Shown here one piece after another: positions 7,520 to 15,504 of a DNA stretch of 64,000 nucleotides. The DNA comes from Streptomyces echinatus (GTDB taxonomy: Bacteria > Actinomycetota > Actinomycetes > Streptomycetales > Streptomycetaceae). Positions within the stretch are counted from its first letter, which is position 1. Each line of letters begins with the position of its first letter. Position numbers and translations under genes: made by a program. The notes beneath the pieces are model-generated. The model saw nothing but the letters and a program-made list of their open reading frames with translations, searched no databases and was not told the DNA's origin. The stretch covers positions 210,234 to 274,233 of the forward strand of contig NZ_JACHJK010000014.1 in NCBI RefSeq assembly GCF_014203595.1. Direction: 5' to 3'.

Positions 7520-7533
7520 GTAGAAATATCTAC
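7520..7533. promoter_or_regulatory. AT-rich inverted repeat upstream of the 7633 gene
   Basis: GTAGA-AATA-TCTAC stands out sharply in the GC-rich 289-base gap 7344-7632, with another AT patch (CATGCATATG) just downstream at 7538-7547. It lies about 100 bases upstream of the next gene and is a plausible promoter/operator. I cannot name a regulator. Confidence 0.35.
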
Positions 7534-7632
7534 AACCATGCATATGCCGGGTTGGTGTGCACGCGCACGAAGTGCCCGGTCATGGCCTTTCCCTGCGCTG
7601 AGGCAGGCGAGCGAGGACACCCGGAGCAGTGC

Positions 7633-8100
7633 ATGACGAACACGATGTGGATGCGGGGCGTGGAGTGGCTGGCCGCGGCGTCGGCCGACCCGCGCGCCTG
7701 CAAACGGGAGTGGGATCACGGCGAGGGCACCGCGCTGCTGGAGGCGGGCCGGTACTGGGACGTGCTGAGCGTCCCCGACCGCCTCGGCCTGCTCACCCTG
7801 GACCTGCTGTGGCAGCCGGCCCTGCCGGTGCCGGGGCCGACGCTGGTGGACACGGCGGCCGGGCGGGTCGGGTTCTTCCTGCCGCCGGACCCGTCGGGGG
7901 GCTGGGTGGGCGCCGGCCTGCGGTACGCGACCAAGGGGTCCTGGGTCGCCGTGCCGCCTCCGTACCGGCCCGCCCGCTCCCTGGAGTGGCTCGTGCCGCC
8001 CGACGGCAGCGGCGCGCTCCATTCTCCCGGCTCCCTGGAGGAGGCGTTGCGGCAGGCCAACGGGACGCTGGCGGTGCTCGCGCCGCTGTGCGGGCAGTAG
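7633..8100 (+). CDS. Hypothetical protein, prim-pol-N-terminus-like streptomycete family
   Basis: 155 residues from the ATG at 7633, preceded by GGAG at proper spacing; an in-frame ATG at 7582 would add 17 residues but has no good ribosome site. The order of motifs (WDVLSVPDRLG, a Gly/Pro-rich core with VGFFLPP, then GSWVAVPPP and LEWLVPPDG, ending LEEALRQAN) resembles the small proteins annotated as bifunctional primase/polymerase-N-like in Streptomyces. No catalytic acidic triad is obvious, so enzymatic activity should not be assumed. It is monocistronic, with its own upstream AT-rich element and downstream hairpin. Confidence 0.6.
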   Translation: MTNTMWMRGVEWLAAASADPRACKREWDHGEGTALLEAGRYWDVLSVPDRLGLLTLDLLWQPALPVPGPTLVDTAAGRVGFFLPPDPSGGWVGAGLRYATKGSWVAVPPPYRPARSLEWLVPPDGSGALHSPGSLEEALRQANGTLAVLAPLCGQ

Positions 8101-8135
8101 CGCGGAACGCGGTGGCCGGGCGGCGGCCGCCGGTC

Positions 8136-8156
8136 GTCCGGCGCGCGACGCCGGAC
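8136..8156 (+). terminator. Hairpin after the 7633 gene
   Basis: GTCCGGC (8136-8142) pairs with GCCGGAC (8150-8156) across 7 bases. An overlapping alternative pairs GCCGGTC (8129-8135) with GACCGGC (8154-8160). Confidence 0.45.
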
Positions 8157-8236
8157 CGGCGCTCCTATCCTGGGGAGGTCCGGGCCCCGACGTCCGGCCG
8201 GCACACGGCCGTCCCTCACGTGCTTGGAGCCAGCCC

Positions 8237-9475
8237 ATGTCGCCTACGTCCGCACGCCTGCGCCGGGGAGCCATGGTCGCCGTGCTGACGAGCTCCCTGC
8301 TCGTACCGCTGACGGCAGGGGCGGCACCGCCCGCGGTACCGGCCGCCTTCGGCTCCGGTACGCCCAGCCCCTCGTCGGGGCCGGAGATCCGCACCGCCTC
8401 GCCCGCCGTGGCGGCCCAACTCGACGAGGCGATCCAGCGGGTGATGCGCGAGGCGAACGTGCCGGGCGTGACCGTCGGCGTCTGGACGCCGGGCCAGCAG
8501 AGCTACGTCCGTTCGTTCGGGGTCGCCGACAGGGCGAGCGGCCGGAAGATGACCCCGGACCTGTACACGCGGATCGGCAGCGAGACGAAGACGTTCACCG
8601 TCACCGCGCTGCTGCAACTGGCCGGCCGGGGCAAGGTCGGCCTGGACGACCCGATCGGCAAGTACGTCGACGGCGTGCCGAACGGCGACCGGATCACGCT
8701 GCGGCAACTGGCCGGGATGCGCAGCGGGCTGTTCAACTACTCGGAGGACGAAGGCTTCTTCAAGGCCCTGACGTCCGACCCCCGGCGCCCCTTCACCCCG
8801 CGGGAGCTGCTCGGCTACGCCTTCAGGCACCCGGTGCTGTTCCCGCCGGGCCGGAAGTTCGACTACTCCAACACCAATCTGATCCTGCTCGGCCTGGTCG
8901 TGGAGAAGGAGAGCGGTCAGCGCCTCGGCGACTACATCAAGCGGCACATCCTCGATCCGGCCGGGATGAGGGACACGCTCTTCCCCGACGGCAGCGAGTT
9001 CCCCCGGCCGCACGCGCAGGGCTACACCGACCAGACGGCCGACGGCAAGGTCGCCGAGACCGCGGGCTGGAACCCGTCCTGGGGCTGGGCCGCCGGGGCG
9101 ATGATCTCCACCCTGGACGACCTGCGGGTCTGGGCGCCCACGGTCGCCACCGGGGAACTGCCCGACGGCAAGCGGATGATCACCGCGGACCTGCAGAGGC
9201 AGCGCCTCGTCACCCCGGCGACGCCGATCCCGGGTGCCGGATACGGGCTGGGCATCTTCAATGTGCAGGGGTGGATCGGCCACAACGGTTCCCTGCCCGG
9301 CTACGAGTCGCTGACGATCTACCTCCCGGCGACCCGGACGACCGTCGTGGTGCTGCTCAACACCGACATCGACCACGACCACAACGAACCCAGCACCCTG
9401 CTCGGTGAGGCCATCACGAAGATCATCTCGCCCCGGCACGTATTCAACCTGCCCGCCGCGCCCGCGGCCAGGTGA
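8237..9475 (+). CDS. Secreted serine hydrolase, class C beta-lactamase / DD-peptidase family
   Basis: 412 residues with a typical Sec signal peptide (Arg-rich start, hydrophobic core, cleavage near residues 28-30). All catalytic elements of the penicillin-binding-like esterase family are present: SETK (nucleophile Ser115, Lys118), YSN (Tyr210-Asn212) and HNG (His349-Gly351, in the place of KTG). Relatives are D-alanyl-D-alanine carboxypeptidases, esterases and class C-like enzymes acting outside the membrane. Sequence alone does not separate these, and the HNG variant is commoner in esterase/DD-peptidase members than in true beta-lactamases. It is followed by a strong hairpin, so it is probably monocistronic. 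Confidence 0.9.
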   Translation: MSPTSARLRRGAMVAVLTSSLLVPLTAGAAPPAVPAAFGSGTPSPSSGPEIRTASPAVAAQLDEAIQRVMREANVPGVTVGVWTPGQQSYVRSFGVADRASGRKMTPDLYTRIGSETKTFTVTALLQLAGRGKVGLDDPIGKYVDGVPNGDRITLRQLAGMRSGLFNYSEDEGFFKALTSDPRRPFTPRELLGYAFRHPVLFPPGRKFDYSNTNLILLGLVVEKESGQRLGDYIKRHILDPAGMRDTLFPDGSEFPRPHAQGYTDQTADGKVAETAGWNPSWGWAAGAMISTLDDLRVWAPTVATGELPDGKRMITADLQRQRLVTPATPIPGAGYGLGIFNVQGWIGHNGSLPGYESLTIYLPATRTTVVVLLNTDIDHDHNEPSTLLGEAITKIISPRHVFNLPAAPAAR

Positions 9476-9586
9476 CGAGCCGGCCCGGCCGGCTCCCCCG
9501 CTCCCCCGGTCCCACGCCGGCCGGCGCGCCCGCCGGTGCCGCCCCGATCCCGCCGGCTGCCGCGCTTCCGGTGCCGCCTGACATGG

Positions 9587-9626
9587 CTCCGCCGGCGGCC
9601 TGGGGGGGGAGTGGCCGCCGGCGGAG
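9587..9626 (+). terminator. Strong hairpin in the 373-base gap after the serine hydrolase
   Basis: CTCCGCCGGCGGCC (9587-9600) pairs perfectly over 14 bases with 9613-9626. The 12-base loop is almost all G. The rest of the gap 9476-9848 shows no gene; it must hold the promoter of the gene at 9849. Confidence 0.65.
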
Positions 9627-9848
9627 ACGCCGCGCCCGGGGGCGGGGGGACGGCCCCGGGCGGCTCAGAGGTCGGATGCCCTGGAATACGCGAGGTACGC
9701 ACACGAGTTTCCGGGCGGGCCGGCGTGGGCCGCGGGGCACGCCGCAGCGGGGGTGCGGGACGTCGGGGCCCGCGCCGATTCGGGGCCGTGGGGACGTATG
9801 GGCGCGTGCGGTGCGCGTGCGGCGGGCGGAGGGGCATAAGCTCGACGC

Positions 9849-10469
9849 GTGGCGAAGTACTTCGACGTGCACCCCGAGAACCCGCAGTCGCGCAGCATCG
9901 CGCAGATCGCCGACGCGGTGCGTTCGGAAGCGCTCATCGCATACCCGACCGACTCCTGTTACGCGCTGGGCTGCCGGCTGGGCAGCCGGGACGGCATGGA
10001 CCGGATCCGCTCCATCCGCCGGCTGGACGACCGGCACCACTTCACGCTGATGTGCCGTGACTTCGCGCAGCTCGGCCAGTTCGTACGCGTGGACAACGAC
10101 GTGTTCCGGGCCGTGAAGGCGTCGACGCCCGGCAGCTACACGTTCATCCTGCCCGCCACCCGCGAGGTGCCGCGCAAGCTGCTGCACCCGAAGAAGAAGA
10201 CCGTGGGCGTGCGCATCCCCGACCACGTGGTCACCCAGGCGCTGTTGGCGGAGCTGGGCGAGCCGTTGCTGTCCAGCACGCTGCTGCTGCCGGACGAGGG
10301 TGAGCCGCTGACCCAGGGCTGGGAGATCAAGGACCGGCTCGACCACGTGGTGGACGCCGTGGTGGACTCGGGCGACTGCGGCACCGAGCCGACGACGGTG
10401 GTCGACTTCTCGAGCGGGGAAGCGGAGATCGTCCGGCGGGGCGCCGGGGACACCACCCGCTTCGAGTGA
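9849..10469 (+). CDS. L-threonylcarbamoyladenylate synthase-type protein (Sua5/YciO/YrdC family)
   Basis: 206 residues from a GTG. The YrdC-like core is clear: ALIAYPTDSCYALGC (the PTDT/S nucleotide-binding region), the KxR-type IRRLDDRHHFTLMC, and PGSYTFILPAT. This order fits the YciO branch better than the canonical Sua5 involved in tRNA t6A synthesis. It has no C-terminal Sua5 domain, which is normal for YrdC/YciO. A housekeeping RNA-modification role is possible, but YciO paralogues may not be the main t6A enzyme. Confidence 0.85.
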   Translation: MAKYFDVHPENPQSRSIAQIADAVRSEALIAYPTDSCYALGCRLGSRDGMDRIRSIRRLDDRHHFTLMCRDFAQLGQFVRVDNDVFRAVKASTPGSYTFILPATREVPRKLLHPKKKTVGVRIPDHVVTQALLAELGEPLLSSTLLLPDEGEPLTQGWEIKDRLDHVVDAVVDSGDCGTEPTTVVDFSSGEAEIVRRGAGDTTRFE

Positions 10470-10585
10470 GCGAGCGGCCCACCGGGCGCGGGGTTCCCGA
10501 TCTTGCGTGACAGCATGGACCGCAGCCGCGGCGCCCCGGACCGTCGCCCGTCGGCATCCATTCACCGAGGGAGGGCCTTCCCAGC

Positions 10586-11341
10586 ATGAGCGATGTCCAG
10601 GGAAACGTTGTCGACATCCCCACCGAGGACGGCGTCGCCGACGCCTACCTCGCCCACCCGGACGACGGACGGCCCCGTCCGGGCGTGCTGCTCTACCAGG
10701 ACGCCTACGGGCTGCGGCCGCACCTGCGGTCGATGGCCGACCGGCTGGCCGGCGCCGGTTACACCGTGCTGGTGCCGAACGTGTTCTACCGGCTCGGCCG
10801 GGCGCCGGTCGTGGACCTGCCCGAGTTCATCGACCCGGCCGCCGACCCGACCATCTGGGAGCGGCTCGGGCCGATCCTGGCCGGGCTGACGCCGGACCTG
10901 GTCAAGCGGGACGCGGGCGCCTATCTGCACTGGCTGGCCGACAGCCCTCGCACGGCGGACGGACCGGTCGCGCTGACCGGCTACTGCATGGGCGCCCGGC
11001 TCGCGCTGTGGACCGCGGGCGCGCATCCGGACCGGGTCGCGGCGGCGGCCGGCTTCCACGGCGGACAGCTCGCCACCGACGCCCCGGACAGCCCGCACCT
11101 GGAGGCCCCGCGCATCACCGCGGAGCTGTATTTCGGGCACGCCGACGAGGACCCGTCGCTGCCCCCGGAGCAGATGGCGCGGTTCGAGGAGGCCCTGAGC
11201 ACCGCCGGGGTGCGGCACACCTGCGAGGTCTACACCGGCGCCCACCACGGCTACACCCAGGCGGACACCTCCGCCTACGACCGGGTGGCCACCGAACGGC
11301 ACTGGGCCGCGCTGCTCGACCTGCTCGAGCGCACGTTCTGA
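10586..11341 (+). CDS. Dienelactone hydrolase family protein
   Basis: A 251-residue alpha/beta hydrolase. The nucleophile is Cys134 in GYCMGA, exactly the dienelactone hydrolase pattern in which Cys replaces Ser. The acid is in the GHADEDPS segment near residue 187, and the His is in GAHHGY near 221. It hydrolyses lactones or esters; no aromatic-degradation neighbours are present, so the substrate is unknown. The gene starts with GGGAGGG upstream of the ATG and ends before a hairpin. Confidence 0.9.
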   Translation: MSDVQGNVVDIPTEDGVADAYLAHPDDGRPRPGVLLYQDAYGLRPHLRSMADRLAGAGYTVLVPNVFYRLGRAPVVDLPEFIDPAADPTIWERLGPILAGLTPDLVKRDAGAYLHWLADSPRTADGPVALTGYCMGARLALWTAGAHPDRVAAAAGFHGGQLATDAPDSPHLEAPRITAELYFGHADEDPSLPPEQMARFEEALSTAGVRHTCEVYTGAHHGYTQADTSAYDRVATERHWAALLDLLERTF

Positions 11342-11348
11342 GCAGAGC

Positions 11349-11378
11349 CCCGGCGTCCGCCCGAGGGCCGACGCCGGG
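11349..11378 (+). terminator. Terminator of the dienelactone hydrolase gene
   Basis: CCCGGCGTC (11349-11357) pairs with GACGCCGGG (11370-11378) over a 12-base loop, 8 bases after the stop. Confidence 0.6.
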
Positions 11379-11396
11379 CCGATCCCGTCGCCGCCA

Positions 11397-11402
11397 TTGA
11401 CA
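11397..11402 (+). promoter_or_regulatory. Candidate -35 element of the beta-1,3-glucanase gene
   Basis: A perfect TTGACA lies 23 bases before the LacI-type palindrome, so the palindrome would cover the -10/start region. No good -10 hexamer is visible at 17-18 bases. Confidence 0.45.
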
Positions 11403-11424
11403 TGCACGCGTCCCGGCATGAGTC

Positions 11425-11438
11425 TGAGAGCGCTCTCA
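11425..11438. promoter_or_regulatory. LacI/CebR-type operator palindrome
   Basis: TGAGAGCGCTCTCA is a perfect 14-base palindrome with the CG centre typical of LacI-family regulators. It differs from the CebR box (TGGGAGCGCTCCCA) by one position per half. Set between a TTGACA and a GH64 glucanase, it fits oligosaccharide-induced derepression. The regulator is not encoded in the window. Confidence 0.7.
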
Positions 11439-11443
11439 ATCAG

Positions 11444-11462
11444 GTACGGACCAAGTCCGTAC
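11444..11462. promoter_or_regulatory. Second inverted repeat in the glucanase leader
   Basis: GTACGGAC-CAA-GTCCGTAC, with perfect 8-base arms, lies 5 bases after the LacI-type palindrome and about 29 bases before the GTG. It could be a second operator or an RNA hairpin in the 5' leader. Confidence 0.45.
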
Positions 11463-11490
11463 GGCCCCGACCCCCACACGGAGGTGGAGA

Positions 11491-12690
11491 GTGCCCCACA
11501 GGTTCACACGCCGCGCCCTGCCGCCGGCCGCCGCCGCGGCCCTGCTCGGCGGACTGCTCGTGCTCGGCGCGCCGGAACACGCCGGTGCCGCGGTGCCGGA
11601 CACCCTTCCCCTGGAGATCACCAACAACTCGGGCCGCTCCGAACCGGTCTACGTCTACGACCTCGGCACCCAGCTGTCCTCCGGGCGGCAGGGCTGGGCC
11701 GACGCGAACGGCACCTTCCACGCCTGGCCGGCGGGCGGGAACCCGCCCACTCCCGCGCCCGACGCCGCGATACCCGGCCCTGCCGCCGGGCAGTCCAAGA
11801 CCATCCGCATCCCGAAGTTCTCCGGCCGGATCTACTTCTCCTACGGCCGGAAGCTCGATTTCCGGCTCACCACCGGCGGACTGGTGCAGCCGGCCGTGCA
11901 GAACCCCTCCGACCCCAACCGCGACATCCTCTTCAACTGGTCGGAGTACACGCTCAATGACTCCGGCCTGTGGCTCAACAGCACCCAGGTGGACATGTTC
12001 TCCGCGCCGTACGCGGTCGGGGTGCAGCGTGCCGACGGCGGTGTGAGCACCACCGGGCATCTGAAGTCCGGTGGATGGAGCGGCTTCTTCAACGGTCTGC
12101 GCGGACAGTCCGGAGGCTGGGCGGGCCTGATCCAGACGCGTTCCGACGGTACCGTGCTGCGCGCGCTGTCGCCGCTGTACGGCGTGGAGACGGGTGTCCT
12201 GCCGGCGAACGTGATGGACGGCTACGTCGACCGGGTCTGGCAGAAGTACACGACGTCGACGCTGACGGTCACGCCGTTCGCGGACCAGCCGAACACCAAG
12301 TACTACGGCCGTGTCTCCGGGAACGTCATGAACTTCACCAACTCCTCCGGCGCGGTGGTCACCAGCTTCCAGAAGCCCGACGCGGCCAGCGTCTTCGGCT
12401 GCCACAAGCTGCTGGACGCGCCCAACGACCAGGTGCGCGGCCCCATCTCCCGTACGCTGTGCGCCGGTTTCAACCGCTCGACCCTGCTGGTGAACGCGAA
12501 CCAGCCGGACACCACGACGGCGAACTTCTACCAGGACGCGGTGACCAACCAGTACGCGCGCAGGATCCACGCGCAGACGGCCGATGGCAAGGCGTACGCG
12601 TTCGCCTTCGACGACGTCGGCAACCAGGAGTCACTGGTGCACGACGGCGGCCCGCGGCAGGCGTATCTGACACTGGATCCGCTGAGCTGA
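11491..12690 (+). CDS. Secreted GH64 beta-1,3-glucanase (laminaripentaose-producing type)
   Basis: 399 residues from a GTG with GGAGGTGGAGA upstream. A signal peptide ends near AGA/AVPD (about 33), and the mature protein is the thaumatin-like GH64 fold. The catalytic residues of the Streptomyces matensis enzyme are matched by Glu152 (in NWSEYT) and Asp168 (in TQVDMFS). The family cleaves linear beta-1,3-glucans such as laminarin, curdlan and fungal wall glucan, releasing pentaose. There is no carbohydrate-binding module after the catalytic domain. The LacI-type palindrome upstream suggests sugar induction. Confidence 0.93.
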   Translation: MPHRFTRRALPPAAAAALLGGLLVLGAPEHAGAAVPDTLPLEITNNSGRSEPVYVYDLGTQLSSGRQGWADANGTFHAWPAGGNPPTPAPDAAIPGPAAGQSKTIRIPKFSGRIYFSYGRKLDFRLTTGGLVQPAVQNPSDPNRDILFNWSEYTLNDSGLWLNSTQVDMFSAPYAVGVQRADGGVSTTGHLKSGGWSGFFNGLRGQSGGWAGLIQTRSDGTVLRALSPLYGVETGVLPANVMDGYVDRVWQKYTTSTLTVTPFADQPNTKYYGRVSGNVMNFTNSSGAVVTSFQKPDAASVFGCHKLLDAPNDQVRGPISRTLCAGFNRSTLLVNANQPDTTTANFYQDAVTNQYARRIHAQTADGKAYAFAFDDVGNQESLVHDGGPRQAYLTLDPLS

Positions 12691-12697
12691 CGCGGAA

Positions 12698-12731
12698 CGG
12701 TCCCACACCCGAGGAACAGGGTGCGGGACCG
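12698..12731. terminator. Bidirectional terminator between glucanase and M4 protease
   Basis: CGGTCCCACACCC (12698-12710) faces GGGTGCGGGACCG (12719-12731), a 13-base stem with one mismatch and an 8-base loop. It sits in the 56-base gap between two convergent stops and can serve both. Confidence 0.65.
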
Positions 12732-12746
12732 CGCTCGTGGTACTGC

Positions 12747-15146
12747 TCAGCTGGTCGTCAGGGCCGTGTCGTCCACGACGAAGCTGGTCTGGAGCGAGGA
12801 GTCCTCCACGCCGTTGAACTTCAGCGTGACGGTCGAGCCCGCCAGCGAGGACAGGTCGAAGGTCTTCTGGCTGTAGCCGGAGGCCTTGTTGAGGTTGGAG
12901 TAGGTCGCCAGGGTCTTCGAACCCGCGGTCACCGTCAGCTTGTCGTACTGGACGCTGGAGGTGGTCTCCGCGGAGTCGATGTGCAGGTAGAAGGTCAGGC
13001 TGGCCTTGCAGTTCGCGGGGATCGTCACCGACTGGGACAGCGTGTCGGTGTGCGAGGTGCCGTAGCCGTTCAGCCAGGCCTTGTAGGACCCGCTGTGGGA
13101 CGCCTCACCGCTGTCGGTGGTGATGACGCCGCTGGTGGCGGTCCAGCCGGTGTTGCCCGACTCGAAGCCCTGGTTGCTCAGCAGCTGCTTGGAGGTGCAG
13201 CCGCCGGTGGTGCTGACCGTCCAGGAGAAGGTCGCGGTGCCGGTCGCACCGGTGGAGTCCGTCACCGTCACCGTCGTGCTGGACGTTCCGGCCGCTGTGG
13301 GCGTACCGGAGATCAGACCGGTCGAGCTGTTGATCGACAGACCGGCGGGCAGGCCGGAGGCGCTGTAGCTCAGCGCGCCGCTGTTGGTGCTGCTCGCCTG
13401 GATCTGCAGGTTCACGGCGGTGCCGACGGTGGCGGACTGGCTGCCCGGGTTGGTGACGGTCACCCCGTTGGCCGGCGGGTTGATGTGGCTGCCGACGTTG
13501 ATGCCGGCGAAGGCGTTGCCCACCCCGGCGTACTGCGCGGAGTTGGCGCCGTAGAGGTCGGAGGCCGCGCGCAGGGCGGCCGCACGGGCGTCCGCGTAGT
13601 TGGTGCTGGACGTCATGTACGTCGTCAGCGCCTTGTACCAGATCTGCAGCGCGGCGGCCCGGCCGATGCCGGTGACGGCGACGCCGTCGGAGGTCGGGCT
13701 GTTGTAGGTCACGCCGTTGATGACCTTGGTGCCGCTGCCCTCGGACAGCAGGTAGAACATGTGGTTCGCCGGGCCCGAGGAGTAGTGCACGTCGAGGTTG
13801 CCGACGCCGCTGTACCAACTGTCGGCCGACCCGCCGTCCTTGCTCGGCTTGTCCATGTAACGCAGCGGCGAGCCGTCGCCGTTGATGTCGATCTTCTCGC
13901 CGACGAGGTAGTCACCGACGTCGTTGGAGTTGTTCGCGAAGAACTCGACACCCGTGCCGAAGATGTCCGAGGTGGCCTCGTTCAGGCCGCCGGACTCGCC
14001 CGAGTACTCCAGGCCGGCGGTGTTGGAGGTGACGCCGTGCGTCATCTCGTGGCCGGCCACGTCCAGCGAGGTCAGGGCGTGGGTGTTGCCCGAGCCGTCG
14101 CCGTAGGTCATGCAGAAGCAGCTGTCGTCCCAGAAGGCGTTGACGTAGCCGCTGCTGTAGTGGACCCGGCTGTAGGCGGCGACGCCGTCGTTGCGGATGC
14201 CGCTGCGGCCGAAGGTGTTCTTGTAGAAGTCCCAGGTCTCCTGCGCGCCGTAGGCGGCGTCGGCGCCCGCCGTCTGGGTGTTGGAGCCGGTCCCGTCGCC
14301 CCAGACGTCGTCCGCGTCGGTCATCAGCGTGCCGGTGCCGGAGGTCCCCCGGTTGAGGCTGTAGGTCTTGTGGCCGCCCCGCGTGGTGTCGTTCAGCTGG
14401 TACGTCGACCCCGACAGCGAGGTGCCCAGGGTGACGGTGCCGCTGTACTGGGTGTTGCCGGTGCCGGTCTTGACGGCCTGGAACCGGTACAGCTCCTTGC
14501 CGGTGGTGGCGTCGGTGATGACGTGCAGCTGGCTGGGCGTGCCGTCGTCCTGGAAGCCGCCGATCACCGTCTCCCAGGCGAGCTTCGGGGTGCCGCCGCC
14601 GGCCCAGATCACCTTGCGGGCGCTGTCGGCGGTGGCCTTCTTGGCGTCCAGGGCCTTCGCGGCCTTCAGCGCCTTGGTCTGGGCGGCGGCCTTGGTGTAG
14701 GTCGCGGTGGTGGAGCGCACCTGTATCTTGCGCTTGTTGTTGAAGGTGCTGCTCACGGTCCCCTTGGCCAGGGAGGCCGGCGGGGTGTGCACGACGAGGT
14801 CGCCGCCGAGGACGGGCAGACCGGCATAGGTGCGCTCGTAACGCGTGTGCACGGTGCCGTCGTTGTCCTTGACGACGTCCTTGACGACCAGCTTCTCCTG
14901 CGCGCCGAGGCCGAGGGTGCGGGCGGTCGCGGCGGTCTTCTCCTGCGCGCTCGTGATCAGCGCCCGGTGCTGGGCCGGGCTGAGCTTGGCCTCCAGACCG
15001 CCGGTGCGCAGCGGGCCGGGGTGGGGGGTGGCCGGTGCGGCGCTCGACGGGATCGCCTGGAGGCCGACGGCGAGGAAGGCCGCGGTGGAGACCAGGGCGG
15101 CTCCGACCGTGGCGCGCTTGTGGGGAAGGGGTCTGTGGGGTCTCAC
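12747..15146 (-). CDS. Secreted M4 (thermolysin-like) zinc metalloprotease with C-terminal Ig-like and jelly-roll domains
   Basis: 799 residues from the GTG at 15144-15146, chosen because GGAGGAGTACGA precedes it and the signal peptide follows at once (cleavage near residue 37). Domain order is: FTP/PepSY propeptide (about 45-235), M4 catalytic domain with HEMTH (366-370) and the third zinc ligand Glu390 (GGLNEATSD), the alpha-helical M4 C-domain to about 530, one putative Ig (He_PIG) repeat (about 540-645), and a final 135-residue beta-rich domain of the galactose-binding type. The propeptide is an intramolecular chaperone removed on secretion. The accessory C-domains likely bind substrate or cell wall and are often clipped. 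Confidence 0.95.
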   Translation of the reverse strand: MRPHRPLPHKRATVGAALVSTAAFLAVGLQAIPSSAAPATPHPGPLRTGGLEAKLSPAQHRALITSAQEKTAATARTLGLGAQEKLVVKDVVKDNDGTVHTRYERTYAGLPVLGGDLVVHTPPASLAKGTVSSTFNNKRKIQVRSTTATYTKAAAQTKALKAAKALDAKKATADSARKVIWAGGGTPKLAWETVIGGFQDDGTPSQLHVITDATTGKELYRFQAVKTGTGNTQYSGTVTLGTSLSGSTYQLNDTTRGGHKTYSLNRGTSGTGTLMTDADDVWGDGTGSNTQTAGADAAYGAQETWDFYKNTFGRSGIRNDGVAAYSRVHYSSGYVNAFWDDSCFCMTYGDGSGNTHALTSLDVAGHEMTHGVTSNTAGLEYSGESGGLNEATSDIFGTGVEFFANNSNDVGDYLVGEKIDINGDGSPLRYMDKPSKDGGSADSWYSGVGNLDVHYSSGPANHMFYLLSEGSGTKVINGVTYNSPTSDGVAVTGIGRAAALQIWYKALTTYMTSSTNYADARAAALRAASDLYGANSAQYAGVGNAFAGINVGSHINPPANGVTVTNPGSQSATVGTAVNLQIQASSTNSGALSYSASGLPAGLSINSSTGLISGTPTAAGTSSTTVTVTDSTGATGTATFSWTVSTTGGCTSKQLLSNQGFESGNTGWTATSGVITTDSGEASHSGSYKAWLNGYGTSHTDTLSQSVTIPANCKASLTFYLHIDSAETTSSVQYDKLTVTAGSKTLATYSNLNKASGYSQKTFDLSSLAGSTVTLKFNGVEDSSLQTSFVVDDTALTTS

Positions 15147-15183
15147 TCGTACTCCTCCTGCTGCGGCCGCCTGGTCGGCGGCC

Positions 15184-15444
15184 GGTGACAGACGGGCAGA
15201 CGGGTCTGTCGCCCGGGCGAGCTGAGCTGTGCGAGGCATGATCCGTGAACCGGTGGGGTGGATCAGCGTGCGGAGGGAGAATGACAGTATTGGCCGAGCC
15301 ATGTCACCCAACGGCGGGGCAATCGAGGGTTTTCCCTTACCGGCCCCCCACACCCGCGAGCACCGCGTCACGGCTGGTCCCGGCCGGGTCCCCGCACGGC
15401 CGTCCACCGCGGCGGAAACATGAACCGGGAGGTGACAGACGGGC
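15184..15444. repeat. 14-base direct repeat in the divergent protease/methyltransferase gap
   Basis: GGTGACAGACGGGC occurs at 15184-15197 and again at 15431-15444 on the same strand, one copy near each of the two divergent genes. The gap (15147-15504, 358 bases) has no gene. Its clearest other signal is the candidate protease promoter. Confidence 0.5.
15284..15311 (-). promoter_or_regulatory. Candidate promoter of the M4 protease gene
   Basis: Read leftward, TTGGGT (15311-15306) and TACTGT (15289-15284) are separated by 16 bases, giving a leader of about 130 bases before the GTG. The local AT content is raised. Confidence 0.35.
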
Positions 15445-15504
15445 GTTCGGACGTAGGTTGGGCCATGGCTGATCCACGTCTTGGCTGAAAGAAGGACACG
15501 ACCC

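Noticed and set aside
7440..7550. tRNA-like GTTCGAA at about 7470
   Set aside because: No acceptor stem or cloverleaf can be formed around it.
11970..15188. A 1072-codon open frame on the plus strand opposite the M4 protease
   Set aside because: Its sequence is repetitive Arg/Gly/Val with no domain; it is the antisense shadow of the protease gene, a common high-GC artefact.
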